A stretch of DNA of 64,000 bases from Manis javanica (GCF_040802235.1 NC_133170.1:3177001-3241000), one strand, 5' to 3'. Counted from the first letter of the stretch, positions 23,456 through 36,384 are shown. The notes: generated from the sequence alone by a model not told the origin. Numbers and translations: made by a program.

Positions 23456-26019
23456 GCAAGAATCTAAATAGTATGCTTAAATGATGGTGGAAAATGTGAT
23501 GGACCGAAACGCATAAGCTGTGCACTTCCTGCGAACAGTGATTTTATTTTAGTTATAATGGAGCAGAAAAAAGTGGTCCATTTAAACTTTTTTCTTCTAC
23601 CTCAAAGTGGCTTTGCAAGATATTTTTGAAGAAGCAAACATATAGAGCCTTACTTTAAATTAGCAACTCTCATGGGATTTGGATTAAAAAGATTGTTGTA
23701 TCTGACTGTAGGAAAGGTAGTTCTGATTGGTTTGATGTGCATATCTTCCTGTTTTGAGCATCAGTCAAGACAGTTGTCTTTTTAAAGTCTTGAAGATAAG
23801 AAAAGTTTTACTTCTCTTAGTGTTCTTGACTGCTTTCTAATGTAATTGTGGACTGAGTATTCAGCATGCTGTTGGCTGGAGCACATATCTCATTTTTACC
23901 AAGTGCTATATTTTTCTTCTTTTGGTATCTTAATGTTTAAATAGAGGGGAAAATCATGAAGGAAAAAGTGTCACTTACGTGGAAACAGTGGCATTGACTT
24001 TATGAAGACACAGTACCCTCTGTGGAGACATGGGCTCCGAACGGGGAGGTCAGCGTGGTTGTTCTGTGATGTTTGCAGGCCCGTCCGGGACACAGAGGGA
24101 GAAGAACGTGTAAGAAAGGCCAGTTAGAAGTTGATAACCAGCCTTGCGCTTTTAGAACAGATGCATATAAGACACAATCCATATGTCCTTGGCAGGGTTC
24201 CATGTGAATGTAGAAACTTGTGAACTGTGGTAAAATAGAGTTTGCTGAATAGAAAATGAGAATCCTAAACTTCCAAAGTTTGGTGGATTTACATAAGATC
24301 GTTTCTAACGGCCCCCCGAGTTGTTGCCTGCCTGGGTATGTAAAGGCTCCAGTGGGGAGCTCGTGGAAAACAGACCCCTAGGCATCACCTGTGGGCACAC
24401 GGTTTTTAATGAAGAGGTTTAGGAAGTTATGCACAAGAGAGAATATTCTGATGGTGCTCATTATCCAGACCAACTGCTCATCAGCGTTTCGTAGTCTTTG
24501 TGTCATCTCCCCTTCCTTTAGTACCTTAATGTTGTGAATGCTTTGGGAAGCACAGCAGCATCGCACCACCTTTGACTTCAATTAGTATCAGCCCTTAAGC
24601 AAACTCCCCAGATCATCTCCAATGTCGAGGGTAAAAATACGTAAAATTATGACTTATTTTTGATAAGCACCTCAGATGATTTCATGTCAACTAGTACCAT
24701 TTGGGAACTATTGGAAACCATTTCTTCAGCTTGAAGGTTGAGTTAGGATAGCACAATTCTTGGCACACTTGGTGAATTATAAATGTTCTGAAGTATCAGA
24801 GGAATTCCTTGGGGTTATTGACAAGATGTGAATTTATATTATTAGTAAATTCCTTAGGTTGAATTTCCTAAGTAAACAGTGTCAGCCCCCTGGGCTCTGA
24901 TGTGATTGACTGGGACTGTGTGGAGCGTGGTCGCCGTCTGGCCCATGGCACTGCCTGCTGTGGCCTCACACGTGGGCTGCATTCACACTGTCTCACTCTC
25001 CACGTGGGCATCAGTTGGAAAGTTCTTCATCTCGTTCAGCAAGACCTGAGCTAACTGGGCATTTTACCAGAAATTGGGTTATGTGGTGGAAACTCTCCAC
25101 TTAGGAACTATTTTTACCTCAAATTCAGGTTATCTCAGAAAGTCCATAACCATATTAACATGAGTCTTCTGAATTTATCTTTTAATAAGGTAACTTTTTC
25201 CTTGAGATTTCTCAAGAAATGCTGTTCTCAGCATTAATGAGGCTATAGAACAATTTAGAGAACATATTATATGTCTTTTCATAAAACAGTGTATCTATGC
25301 AGTTTATATAAATTACATTATATATTCTTTGAATCTATGTGTTAGAATAATTCTGACCTCAGAACTGTTTCTGGGCTACAATATTACCAAAGTGGATTGA
25401 TTTTAAAATGTAGCCAAACTTCACTTGTAAGATGTAGCCATTTTAAAAGAACTTGGAAAACCTTTAGAAAGTACATGTTATGGTTTATATTTTAAGACAA
25501 GACATACTCTTTTTCCCTTAGGAAGAGTGGTCCGTAATGTATAGGGTCACTCAGGTGTACAGAGCCCGAAACAATATTCCCGCCTGCGCATTGCTCACGC
25601 ATCTTGCCTCTAGGCATATTTTTGGTGTAATGCAAAGAAAACCACTGTGAACTAGATCTGGATTCTCTCTTCCTTGGGGACTCCAGGCATATCATTGACC
25701 CTCCTCTGTGCCTTAGGTGTGTAAGCAATCACTATGCCTCGTGGCCTCCGGGGACTCAGAAGTCATGAGTCCTGGGGGCAAGTGAGTCAGAAGAGCCCGT
25801 GGATCTGACAGCACCACGCGTGGCTTGCCTCCCGCCACTCCGGCGTCACTGCTCGAGTTCTGTTTCCCCTGTCGTCCCCTGGAAGCTCCTGCTGCCGCTT
25901 CTGGGTGAACGTTTTCTGGCATGTATTCCGTCTCCAGTGTGAACTGGCTTGCAGTATGTGAGGAAGAGTTTTTAAGGAAGAGAAAGCAGAGAAGAATGTT
26001 GTACCCGAATGATCAAAAA

Positions 26020-26280
26020 AAGAAGGAGAAGAGAGGAAGTGAGGAAGTGAGGAAAGAGAGAGTGGGAAAGGCAAGGGGCAGAGTGCGAGGGAGGGCGGGG
26101 CAGCGGGCAGCTGGAGGGGCAGCGGTGGGGAGGCGGTGCGGAGGCAGTCGCCCCCGGGGCGCCCCGTCCCCAGCCCCTGCCCGCCTGCCTCCCTGTGCCG
26201 GGGCCGGGAGGGGTGCTGGCCTCCACGGGAGGGGGCGGCAGGGCAGCCGTGGGTTTGTTCATGTCACAGTCGCTTCTCAG
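26020..26280. other. Purine-rich then CpG-rich block
   Basis: About 70 bases of almost pure A/G on the + strand grade into G-rich and then CpG-rich DNA including 'cgcccccggggcgccccgtc'. It could be a small CpG island or a G-quadruplex-prone patch. No ORF here resembles a known protein. Confidence 0.55.
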
Positions 26281-26942
26281 CCCCTCTGCTGACTGTCGCT
26301 CAGTGCTGATGATTCAAAATTGTATATACATATATATTTTTTTACTGGATCTCAATTTGTGGGCTAAGACCTGTGGACACAATGATAAAGATCTCCCTTT
26401 GAATGTTGTCCTTTCCGTCATCGCAGATACAAAGCTCACCCGCAGATTCACCAGGAGGGTTGAGGCGGGGGTCGGGGGAACCTCACAAGGGGCCCCGGGA
26501 TCCGCTGCAGCCGTTACCCCGGACGACCCTGATAGGAAGCCAGCTTTGGGGTCTCTGCTCTGCCTTGAGTGGCAGCGTCCACCGTGAGTCACGCCTACTG
26601 ACCCCTCAGCTGGCACACTTGTTGCTGACGGTTGTGAGCGGGTTCAAGAGAACAGGGGCAGCAGAAATCCGTTAAAGGGAACACCCTGAAAGTGGTATTC
26701 AGTGTTTGCTTTTTCAGAAGTTTAAATTGTAAGGAATAAGTACCTTAGTCGTAACCAGAACCTCTTTGCAGTGTTTATAGAAAGACCACTCATCTGTTTT
26801 TTTAGAATAGCATTTAGTTCCTTAGAGCATATAGGGAAGAAAAGTAGGGGTGCAATATGTCAAGTGTGGGGCCAGTTATTGTTTACTAAATGTGATCTTA
26901 AGTGTCTTTAAACAACAATTGCCTTATTGCATTTTAATATTT

Positions 26943-26948
26943 AATAAA
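26943..26948 (+). terminator. GXYLT1: Poly(A) signal candidate (AATAAA)
   Basis: A canonical hexamer in AT-rich DNA. A TG-rich stretch follows about 90 bp later ('gatgtttgtggttattc'), which is rather far. Confidence 0.3.
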
Positions 26949-28155
26949 AGTCGATTAAATAACAATTTTTACTGTAATAGTTATCCTTTTATATACTGCC
27001 AAAGCAACCTTTTTTTGCCTATTAAAGTTTGGCTAAACTGATCTGATGTTTGTGGTTATTCATTGGTTGAAATTAAATTTTTAAAATTAAGTTATGTGAA
27101 TTTAAGACAAGTCTAAAAGGTGGTACAACAGTGTTCTTTTTTAAAAAACAAAATGATTCTGATGTTAATTCAAATATCTAGCAATTAACAGAATCATGAG
27201 AACATGGGAATAGTATATTGAATTCGGCAATTTAGAGCTGATTACAAATCAAAGTCTAATTTACTTTTAAATGGAAAATATGTATTGTTACTTAATCTCT
27301 ACCAGTAATTTCAAATATCTAATGGGATTATTTCTTTAGAATTTGCTATAAACTCAGTTTTTCAGCAAAAGAGAGCCTTTGAAAAGATTAAAAAAATTTC
27401 TCTCCCTGCTAATCATATGAGTGCTTTTTGGAGGGTCTGTGGTCATTTTAATATCAAACTTAAGAACTGATGTGGAGCCTTTGATTATATTTAGTTTATA
27501 TTATACAGTCTGAATTTGTGACCATTATTGACACACACACAACTTGTAAAAACTGAAGAGAACACAAGTATATATTCCATTTGAAAAGTAAATTGACTTG
27601 ACTGTGGTGGAAGGCAGCTGTTTTCAACCTTTGTATAAAATCTCTTCAGGGAATATTGGAATGTTGTGCAGAAATAATTCAGGGCTTGTAGAATAGTGGA
27701 ACATGTCATCCATTCAAAACAGCACTGCCGTCAGTATTTGAGAGCTGGACTGGTGGGTTTTGATGGATCTGTAACAGAAGATCTATGAAGGGAATGGTTT
27801 GCACCTGTTCCTGAAGTCAGACACTAGAAAAGGTTGCAGATACTTTTAATTTTCACAAGCATTTTGCATAAATGTATTGATATTTTTAGTGTAATGGTTC
27901 TGATGCTCAGGAAGCCATCTTGATGTACTGTGATATTTAGAGATTGCTACCCTTAAACTGCTTTTTACCTTAAAATCTGGTCTTAGGATAATTTGGATAT
28001 CTTCCTCCAAGTATTTTGTGTATCTTGACATTTATTAAGGGGATGGGGATGTAAGATTATAGATTTGGATGTAACCTGAGAATAATGGAAAGTTACTTTG
28101 TTGTGTTTTGGGGGAATTGAACTCATCTTCTTCTTGAGAAATGTTGCTGTTACTG

Positions 28156-28176
28156 AATAAATATCTATTCAATAAA
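28156..28176 (+). terminator. GXYLT1: Distal paired poly(A) signals (AATAAA x2)
   Basis: Two canonical hexamers (28156-28161 and 28171-28176) are followed within about 20-30 bases by a G/U-rich stretch ('gatgtgttgaattattct'). This is the best-formed poly(A) site after the stop and would give a 3' UTR of about 5.5 kb. Confidence 0.5.
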
Positions 28177-28194
28177 TGTTTAGTTTCTTCAAAT

Positions 28195-28917
28195 GATGTG
28201 TTGAATTATTCTAGCCATCAAAAACAAGCTTGGAATCTTCAGGGTTGGGATGCTTGATAACTAAGAATCTAGGCAGAGGGCATTTCCTGGATTGGCTGTC
28301 TCAGTAGCTGCACAATATCGGAACCAAGGTTCCTCCTCTTTTTCCATGACATCCTCACCACGTGCGCTCGGTCTCCCCACGTGGCCCCAGGAGGACAGCC
28401 AGCACTCCAGGTGGCAAATGACAAGCAGAGGCAGAAATATCTGTGTCTGTTTGTAAGAGGATGGGTCCACCTTCTCCCATTCACTGTCATCATCTCCACA
28501 GCAATGTCTGCGTCTAAAATAATCACTGGCAGAGGAATAAAGCTCAAAGATCGGCTCAGACTACGAAGATTTGCCCCTGAACTTGAAAAATGGCCTCTCC
28601 TTGAAGAATGGCTGCTCCAGAGGACAGGGAACAATGTGAGGGTCATTAGAAGTGGTAAGGTAGACGACCAGGGGGCTTGGGAGACGGCTATTGGATCGAG
28701 ATCATACATTGTTTTACTGGCTCAAGTACTTCTTAGAAGTTCCAGGGGCATCAAATTTCAGATCTAGAAAAGAGTGCTTTTCTGTGCCAGGGTGTAATTT
28801 TGCTTTAAAAGCTCTCTGTAATGTTAGGATATAGCAGTTTGCAGTTGTACATATTTTATTATTTACACAACAGGTTTTCTGGTTACAGTCAGTATAAAGG
28901 GTTTGAAAAGACAATTG
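28195..28917. other. Intergenic, no gene recognised
   Basis: It contains moderately GC-rich DNA with a 128-codon open frame on + (28381-28767) and a 146-codon frame on - (28269-28709) that overlap each other. Neither resembles a known protein or has coding support. It is possibly part of an old unnamed repeat. Confidence 0.5.
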
Positions 28918-29563
28918 ATGTGACCCAGTAATTTCACTTACAGCAATTTTGCCCAAAGAAAACAAAACCCCTGATCATAGAAGATGTATGCACCCCTATG
29001 TTTATTGCCACATTATTTAGAATAACCAAGATATGGAAGCAACCAAAGTCCATCAGTAGATGAAGGGTTAGAGAAGATGTGATACGTATACACAATGGAG
29101 TATTTTCAGCCATAAAAAAGAAATGCTACCATTTGCAACAACATGGGTGGACCTAGAGGGCATTATGCCCAGTGAAATAAGCCAGGCAGAGAAAGATAAG
29201 TACCATGCGATTTCACTTATTTGTGGAATTTAAAAACAACAAAAGAAAATAAATAAAACAGCATAGGTGCTAGACATTGAGAAGTGACTGGTGGTTACCA
29301 TGGGGGAGCAGTTGGGGTGGGGGGATGGGGAGTGGGGGTGAAGAGGTTAAAGGGGCATAAAAATCTCAATCATAATATAAATTGATCACAGGGATGGAAG
29401 TGCAGCATGGAGAATATGGTCAATGGTTCTGTACCAGCCTCTGTTGACAGAATCACTCTAGTGGGGGAGAGGATTTAATAATGTGGAAACTGTTGAACAA
29501 CTGTGTTGTATACTTGAAACCAGTATAAGATTGTACATCAACTATGCTTCAATTAAAAAAAAA
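28918..29563 (+). mobile_element. L1 LINE 3' end (sense)
   Basis: The end of ORF2 is recognisable in nucleotide form ('ggagtattttcagccataaa', 'caacaacatgggtggaccta', 'gccaggcagagaaagataag'). It is followed by the G-rich 3' UTR, 'gtgttgtatacttgaaacca' and a short A tail at 29555-29563. It is truncated at the 5' end and not coding. Confidence 0.93.
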
Positions 29564-29639
29564 GATGTGATGACTTCTTTCAAGAAGAGTGTAAAAGTTC
29601 TTTTAAATTTATGGTGAAATATATATAACTGTTAGTCTT

Positions 29640-30300
29640 TATGATACTTTAAATCTTTTATAGGGTGTTTAAAAATGTGCTCACGGAACAAGAATTTAAA
29701 CAATACAGAAGAACTGAAAGTACATGAAGTAAAACAATAAAAGACCCTCCTTACCCATCTGCCCCTAAGAACGTCAGGTGTGTGTCTCTCCGTCGTGTGG
29801 TGCACGTGCATCTGGGACGCACACGCAGATGAGGGTCTAAAACAGGCTCCCGCTTTGCTCGGTCCTCCACAGCTCGCCCCCCACACCCGGCGTCTGGTCC
29901 GTGCAGTGGCTGCTGTTCTTTCACAACACGCTGCGGTGGCGATGGGCACACAGACTTCGCAGGCGTGGAAGTGTGAGCAGGGCCGCCAGCCTCACGGGGC
30001 GCAGGATCACAGCCGCCCCCAACCCCACCCGGCCTCGCTTCCCTGTTCGGAAGCAGGGGCTGCTCCTCCTGGCGAGTCGTCGGAAGGCCAATGGTGACGT
30101 AATGCGTCACAGGGCCTGCGTCACCGCCTCACCTCCAGCCCACCGGCGTGTTAGCATCTCACAGCGTTGCAAGGTGCGTGCAGGTAAGACATTGAGGGCG
30201 AGAGGCTGCCTTCCCCACGTGTGTGCCGGTGCATCCTTGTAAGTGTTCCATTATTAGTTGTTAATCTACTGCTCTTAATTACAAACTATGTCATGGGTGT
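29640..30300 (-). repeat. Old L1-like fragment with unusual CpG content
   Basis: The + strand opening 'caagaatttaaacaatacag' and the later 'tcctccacagctcgcccccc' type blocks resemble a reversed old L1 3' region. From 29.76 to 30.13 kb it is CpG-rich, which is unexpected in an old methylated repeat. Identity is moderate at best. Confidence 0.4.
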
Positions 30301-31994
30301 GTATGTACAGGAAAAAGCAGTACGGATGGGGTTCGGTCCCTCTGGTGTCAGGCGTCCTCTGGGGTCCTGGGATATGTCCCCCGCGGCTGCTGTAACCACT
30401 TCCCATCTTCCTAGGTCTGAGGGATTTGATTTGTCCTATGGAGCATTAAACTTTGGTGTCTCTCAAGCACCAAAGTAAGTGTCAGAGTGTTTTTTTTTTT
30501 TTTTTAATTAAAAAGATGAAAGTTTTTGTCACTTTCTCCAGTACGTAATGATAAAAAACAATAGTACTTTTGGGGGAGTGACATGTCTGAATATTGTTAC
30601 TTCAGGGTTGTTCTTTTACTTTTCCATTTCTCTCTCTCTTTTCTTTTAAATTTTTCCAATGAGAAAGTATTTTTCTTTTTTAAATGTGAGAATTAACAAG
30701 TGGACCAAATTGACTTCTGCTTTGCCTACTGTTGACACGTAAAGTATACTAACAGGGCCACTTAAACTGACCAAAGGAGGTTTTTATTAGAACAATGCTG
30801 CCCAGCAGAAATATAATACAAGCACATATGTAATTTTAAATTTTCTTCTAGCCACGTGAAAAGCAGTAAAAGCACTTGAAATTAAGTCTCATATATTTTG
30901 CTTCACCCAGTATTTCCAAAAGAGTGACATGTGGCCATGCAGTCAATGGACGTGGAGAGAGACATCCACCTTTTTCATACTAAGCATGCATTTTTATACA
31001 GCACATCTCAGTTTATTTTGAGTCCTTAACTTTTCTAAAATCTGTGATGTATGAACATCATTCTGTTACAGACAGTTTGGGACATCTGCCTAAAGTTCAG
31101 ACATGTTTCGGACAGGAATATATTACAGTCTCCCATACTCTCCATAATTTTCTCCAGTTTAATTTTTATTTCCAGTCAGTTTTCTGTGTGTGTGTTCTAT
31201 CCCCAACATGGGTGTAATCTTTCCAGACTTTTACATTTGGGACACCAAATGCTGCTTTTGTGCATTCTAATCTTGTGTTCTTCTCTGATACGTCCAATAG
31301 CTGAAGTCTTCAAGGGCCCAGTTTCTTATTTTTGCCAACTTTTCCTCACAGGTTTGTTTCCTGGTGTTTTTTTTTTTTTTGTAATTTAGGATCATGAGAC
31401 CATGTTTGCCAGAAACTTTGTATGTTTTGGCATTTCTGAAACTAATCAGAGACTGAATTTTAATCCCAAATGCGTGAGGGTAGACCTATAGTTATGAATC
31501 TCTGGATTTTTATTTTTTAGCACCCTGGCTCTGTGCCAAGACACAGATACCCCTGTGTGCCCTGTTTGCTGGGGAGCAGACACCTTTTCTCTACCCTCCT
31601 TTTTCACTGAGGGTGAACCCTCTGCAGGGCTTCAGTTCCAAAGCCCTACCATTCCCAAATTCAAGGCTTTGTTTCCTGTCCCCAGGTAGTCATTGAAACC
31701 CAAGCCCTTAGATAACGGAAACTGGCCAGTTACTTTGAGGCCAACAGCACTTTTCAGTGTCAGCCTACAGCTGTGGGTTGCTCGCTTTTTAGTCCTGGCT
31801 CTGAAACAATGTAAAAATAAAACCTACTGTTTACTGAGTGCCTTTCATATGCCAAGTGCGTTATGTCTGTGATCCCATTTTGTTGTCATCTTTACTGTAA
31901 TACTGATCACTCTGTGTAAGTGGGACGTATCTGCTTCTCTTTGTGCTTACTCTTGGGTGTATTGGGTATAGGGTGTGATATTTTCATTTATAAT
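30300..31994. other. Intergenic, unclassified
   Basis: It contains T-runs at about 30490-30506 and 31366-31380, and a MIR-like antisense trace near 31815-31900 ('gagtgcctttcatatgccaa'). No gene is supported. Confidence 0.55.
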
Positions 31995-32730
31995 AAGGAA
32001 TATATATTCGGTCTCTGTCCCTTTGAGAGCCAAAAACCCTCGGAATTTCTTAAGCAGTGAGAGTGTCCAAGGTGTCTTTTGTGAGGTTGATGAGTTGACT
32101 TTTGGTTGCCTGGAAAAAAGACCTGTGATTAGAAGGGTAGAACTTTCAGTCCTGCCCCCTGACCTCTGGAGAGGGGGGAAGGGCTGGAGGTTGAATCCAC
32201 TGCCAAGGGTCAGTGATTTAATCCATCTTGCCTGTGAAATGAAGCCTCTTTAAAAGCCCCAAAAGGTGGAGCTTGGAGGGCTTCAGGGTTGCTGAACATG
32301 TGTAGAATCCAGAAGAGTGAGATGGAGAGGGCATGAAACCTCTACACCGTTTCCCTTATAAGCATCTTTCCCACCTGGCTGGTCCTGAGTTACATCCATG
32401 TATAATAAACTGGGAATCTAGTAAATGTAAGTTTGTGAGTTCTGTGAGCCACCCTAGTAAATTAATTGAGCCCAAGGAGGGTGTCAGTGAGTGTCCAATC
32501 CATAGCTGATGATATAACCTGACTTCCAGTTGGTGTCTGAAGGGGGGAGGGTGCTTGTGTCTTGTAGGACTGAGCCCTCGCCCTGTGAATCTGACGCTAC
32601 CTCTGGGTGAACAGTGTCAGAATTGAGTTGAATGTACGACACCCATCTGACGGGGGAATTGCTTGGTGGTGTGGGCATCCACCTCCCACCTCTGACCCCA
32701 GTAGAAGCAGAATTGGGTATAGGATCTTAG
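31995..32730 (+). mobile_element. ERVL-like LTR remnant
   Basis: Key blocks in order are 'cctgacctctggagaggggg', 'atgaagcctctttaaaagcc', 'gagttacatccatgtataat' with an AATAAA-type signal, 'gagttctgtgagccacccta', 'gaattgagttgaatgtacga' and 'ggggaattgcttggtggtgt'. I know this series from solo LTRs of old mammalian ERVL-type elements but do not give a subfamily. No retroviral genes are seen. Confidence 0.7.
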
Positions 32731-32779
32731 CTGGTGATCAGAAGTGGGATCGGAGCCAGAATATTGGATGTGGTCATCA

Positions 32780-32905
32780 TCATGTGTAATATTTGTCTGC
32801 TTTCTTATTTTCCTGTTCCGCTAAAATGTAAGTCCCGTAAGGATAGGGGCCATGTCTATCTTGTTCGTAGTTAAATTTCTACTGTCAGTGTGACTAGTTC
32901 CTAGT
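32780..32905 (+). repeat. L2 LINE 3' end fragment
   Basis: 'gtaaggataggggccatgtc' followed by 'tatcttgttcgtag' is the well-known L2 3' block. Confidence 0.65.
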
Positions 32906-33065
32906 GAGCAGTTGGTAAGTGTGTGCCGTACCGATGAGCGTTATCTATGTTGCAGGTAATGTAACTTTTCAGATGAGAACCTGGGGCCAGGGGAGTGAAG
33001 TGACTTGTCCAAGACTACAGAGGTGGTCAGTGACAGAGGATAAAATACCAGACACCAAAATCCAC
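32905..33065 (-). repeat. MIR SINE fragment
   Basis: 'cagatgagaacctggggcca' followed by 'gtgacttgtccaagactaca' is MIR in reverse orientation. Confidence 0.7.
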
Positions 33066-33069
33066 CCCT

Positions 33070-34214
33070 GGCCCCTGCCATTTGGGAAGCTATTTATGTC
33101 ATTAGTTTCTGGGAAGCCAATGTGACTAGCTAAATTATGAAAGTGGTTTTATTAAATGATAACTGAAATAAATCCTTCACATCATTAATTTCAAATTATA
33201 TTTAATTTTAATACTGTTAGATGGTTTATATTGTATAGAATTACGGAAATTTCATAGTATCAGCATGAGTAAAAATTCCAAGCCCTATTGATTATACTTT
33301 GTGCAATTTTTGTCCTATTTCTGAATAGCAGATAATATTTATTATATAAAGTAGATTTTGAGTTCTCATTCCTTTAAGAAAGTATTAAAATATGCTTCCT
33401 TTCTTCCCTCTCCTACTTTTCTTATTCTCTGGCATAAAAGGGAAGGTTAGCAAGTGATTATTTTTACTGAGCCCATTAGAAAAATCAGTTTATTATTACT
33501 TGAAAACATCTCAAACATTTAGCAAGCTCAAAACATCCTATTCTTAGGTCTCTAAAGATTCTAAAATAGATACAAATTGCCTCGCTTTGACTAAGCTATT
33601 ATAGTTTTCATTTCAAGACTAGAGACTATTTTCTGCAATAGAGGCAAAACTATCAAATTGGTGTTCAAAGTCAGGTGAATATCGCAAATACTATCCATCA
33701 CCTGCAGAAAGCCTGCATCAAACATGGGATCATCACAGTTGAAGAGCAGACACCGTATGCTGAGTCCATGGAAGGGCCCGTTCGGGTCTTCCCGGGGTCC
33801 GTCTGCAGGACACTGCGGGTCACCACGACTGTGGTTCCTTCTCGACTGTGGTGCAAGTCGAAATGAGTGAATATACGTGCTCTCCGAGTATAAAGGCTTT
33901 GACCCATGTGCCTTTGTCAGGTTGATGCTATGAAATAAGTGACTCCGTTGTCTGAAAGAATAGCTCTCCATAGGGTCTGGAAAACATTCTTATACTTTTA
34001 ATGGTAAATTTTTAAATGTTGTGTACAGGGTTCGACATTGTACAGCTGGAGGCAAAGTCTGAGCGCGTTTCACCGAAAGCACGGAGCTTTGAGTATTGGA
34101 TGAGCTCCCGTGCACAGAGAAGAGCTTCTCGATCTTCGGAGTGGGAGTGCGGGTTTAGGTTAGGTCAGAAATCAATGATGTTTTATCTCCAAAAATGGAA
34201 TAAAAATATTTTGG

Positions 34215-34215
<1 letters not shown>
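33070..34215. other. Intergenic, unclassified
   Basis: The first half is AT-rich and then a mixed stretch follows. A minus frame of 126 codons (33591-33971) has no recognisable domain and no splice or promoter support. No repeat is named. Confidence 0.5.

Positions 34216-34261
<46 letters not shown>
34216..34261. repeat. (AT)n microsatellite
   Basis: An uninterrupted TA/AT dinucleotide run of about 22 units. Such runs can extrude cruciforms and often collapse in assembly. Confidence 0.97.
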
Positions 34262-34263
<2 letters not shown>

Positions 34264-35055
34264 AAACATACAAGGAGTTGTGGAAGCTAGTATTTGGAGG
34301 AAATAACCTCTAAAAAATAGGGCAGCTCTGAGTAGAAGTACAATTTTAATATGTCTCGTTAATTTCTGTGCACCTGCAAATAGAGAGCATGGCATTACTG
34401 TGAGCGCCCAGAAGGCAGGACGGCTCTCACTCATTCTTACCCTCCCATGTTCCGCCACCCCTGGCTGGCGCGGGAGGGGGGTCTTTGGAGATACCGGTTC
34501 AGACGATCATGGACAAGCCTCAGCACAGTAACCCCCCACCTTGCTGGTCAGCCCATGCCGGTTTTGACAGCTTAGGCAGAAACTTTTCCTTGTCTTGAAC
34601 GACCATGTGCTGTCCTCTAGCTGGCCCCCTGCTAGGCCTGCCCTCTGGGGCCTCACAGAGTAAGTCAGATCCTTCTTCCATGGCAAAAGCCCTTCGCACA
34701 TCTGAAGGCGGACACGGTGGCCCGGCATGTGAATGACAGTGCGGCCAGCAGCACACTGCAGTCAGATTCTGCCTGCCTTTCAGGACTTGGACTCTGAAGA
34801 GGTTTGCTTCATGGGTAACCTCTTCATTCATCTGAATCATATCAAAATGTAACCAATAAAATCCCTATGTCTTTTTCAAATGCTTCTAAAATATCTCCTT
34901 GAGTAGTAAATTTTGAAATACACATTTATCCTTATTAAGTATTTTGTTGAATTTGGCCTATCATGTTGGCTTTCCCGACTCTTCATGGATTTTTACCATG
35001 TCATTACTGATCCTCAAAGCTTTTTTTATGTCGCCTCCCGCCCTCATAAGCTCTG
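34262..35055. other. Intergenic, probably old repeats
   Basis: No gene was found. Segment 34.52-34.80 kb has the feel of an old interspersed repeat ('ctggggcctcacagagtaag') but I cannot assign it. Confidence 0.45.
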
Positions 35056-35450
35056 CTCCATACGTACGGGCAGAGAGGTAATTCTCGGCACAGACCCTGC
35101 TTTATCTCAGTCTGGGTCATTGGACACACTCTTCTGGAATACTTTCCCCTTTTTTCATCCACTAGCTCTTATTCTTCAAGGCTCGACCGAGACATAGTTT
35201 TTCCTAGGACTTCTCTTATCCCTGGGGAGATGGCCCCCCTCCGAGCTCCCACAGAACTCGGTATTATGTTAAATCCTAACACTTACCAAACCTCATCATC
35301 CTAGTCTACATTCTTGACTTCTTTTCCTTACTACCTATGAGATCCTGAACGTGGCATGTATTTTCTTCACCACGTAATCTCTACTGCCTAGTACAATGCA
35401 CGCTGTTTTACGGTATGTTTCTTGAAAAACTAATTCAATGAGTCCAGTGG
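35056..35450 (+). repeat. L2 LINE 3' region
   Basis: Pyrimidine-rich blocks ('ctggaatactttcccctttt', 'ctcttattcttcaaggctcg', 'cttaccaaacctcatcatcc') followed by 'actgcctagtacaatgcacg' fit the L2 3' coding and untranslated region. Confidence 0.65.
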
Positions 35451-36384
35451 CCTCACCAAAGTGAGACTAAGCACGTGTACAGGACCACGGACTGCAGAAG
35501 CCCTGTGACGTGGCCTCTTAAACCCTGCTCCCTGAGTTCCTGATTTCTATGTCAAGTCACTGTCATTCAACCAGTTATGGAACCCCCACCACACCGAGTC
35601 CCCTACAGTGCACATCTCCCATCCCTTCATGTTGGCAAGGGCAACACGAAATATCATGAAACCCTGTCAAACGCTGCCCTGAAATTTGGAAATATTATGC
35701 AGATGTTCCCCAAGGGAAACATTTGTGTTGCTCTTGAGCTGTAACGGAATTTAATTCTTGCATCTCTTTCTGTTTCTCTCTCCCTGTTGTTTATAGAAGG
35801 TTCTAATCTCATATCGGTTTTCTGTAGATTTTATTTGTATTTTCAAAACATCTTTAGTAGATGTAGAATACTTGATTTATTTAAAAATAAATTTCAACAT
35901 TTGCATCATCACTGTTGTTTTTTAACGCCACCTTACAACGCTGTTTCTTAGAGTGAAAGTTAGGCTTTATTAATAGTTTAAGGGAGTCTAGAGGAAGCGA
36001 ATGAAACGTACTTATGTTCACGTGTGTCAGGTGTTTCCCCTGTATTACTGCTCATCTCTCGCGAGGACACTGCAAAGCAGATGATGTTAATTCTGTTCCA
36101 TGTAAGAGGAAAGGAAGTCGTGAGGCGAGAAGGGACAAAACGGGGACTGCGTTCAGTGAGGTTCGCATCTAAAGCAGAGACCCTCTGTGAGGATCTGACA
36201 GAAGCCATCGTCCCCTTCCCAGGGGACGTTCCTAAGCCACAAATCAGGGCTTTGTTACAAGCTGCAAGAGGGAATCTGACTTCGAAGAAGAAAGGGAGGC
36301 TTTAAGATTCTGAGATCGTGGTAGTTCTGAGCACCACTGGGGCAGTTGGAGAGCCAGGAGTGAGATTCGCCAGCCAAGACACCC
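35451..36384. other. Intergenic, unclassified
   Basis: No gene. A weak reversed-MIR trace is possible near 36080-36190. Confidence 0.45.

Larger units (their letters stand above)
22668..28190 (+). other. GXYLT1: GXYLT1 3' UTR and possible distal 3' UTR
   Basis: Non-coding, AU-rich DNA follows the stop with no intron signals needed. The first kilobase is almost certainly UTR. How far it extends is inferred: candidate AATAAA signals lie at 23450, 26943, 28156 and 28171, and I recognise no transposon in 22.67-28.19 kb, as would suit a long conserved UTR. A purine-rich and then CpG-rich patch at about 26.02-26.28 kb is atypical for a UTR. Confidence 0.65.

Noticed and set aside
28269..28767. 128-codon (+) and 146-codon (-) frames
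   Set aside because: They overlap each other and have no recognisable domain. Could be an old repeat; not called as a gene.
34183..34458. Frames with alternating Ile-Tyr runs
   Set aside because: Translation of the AT microsatellite, not protein.
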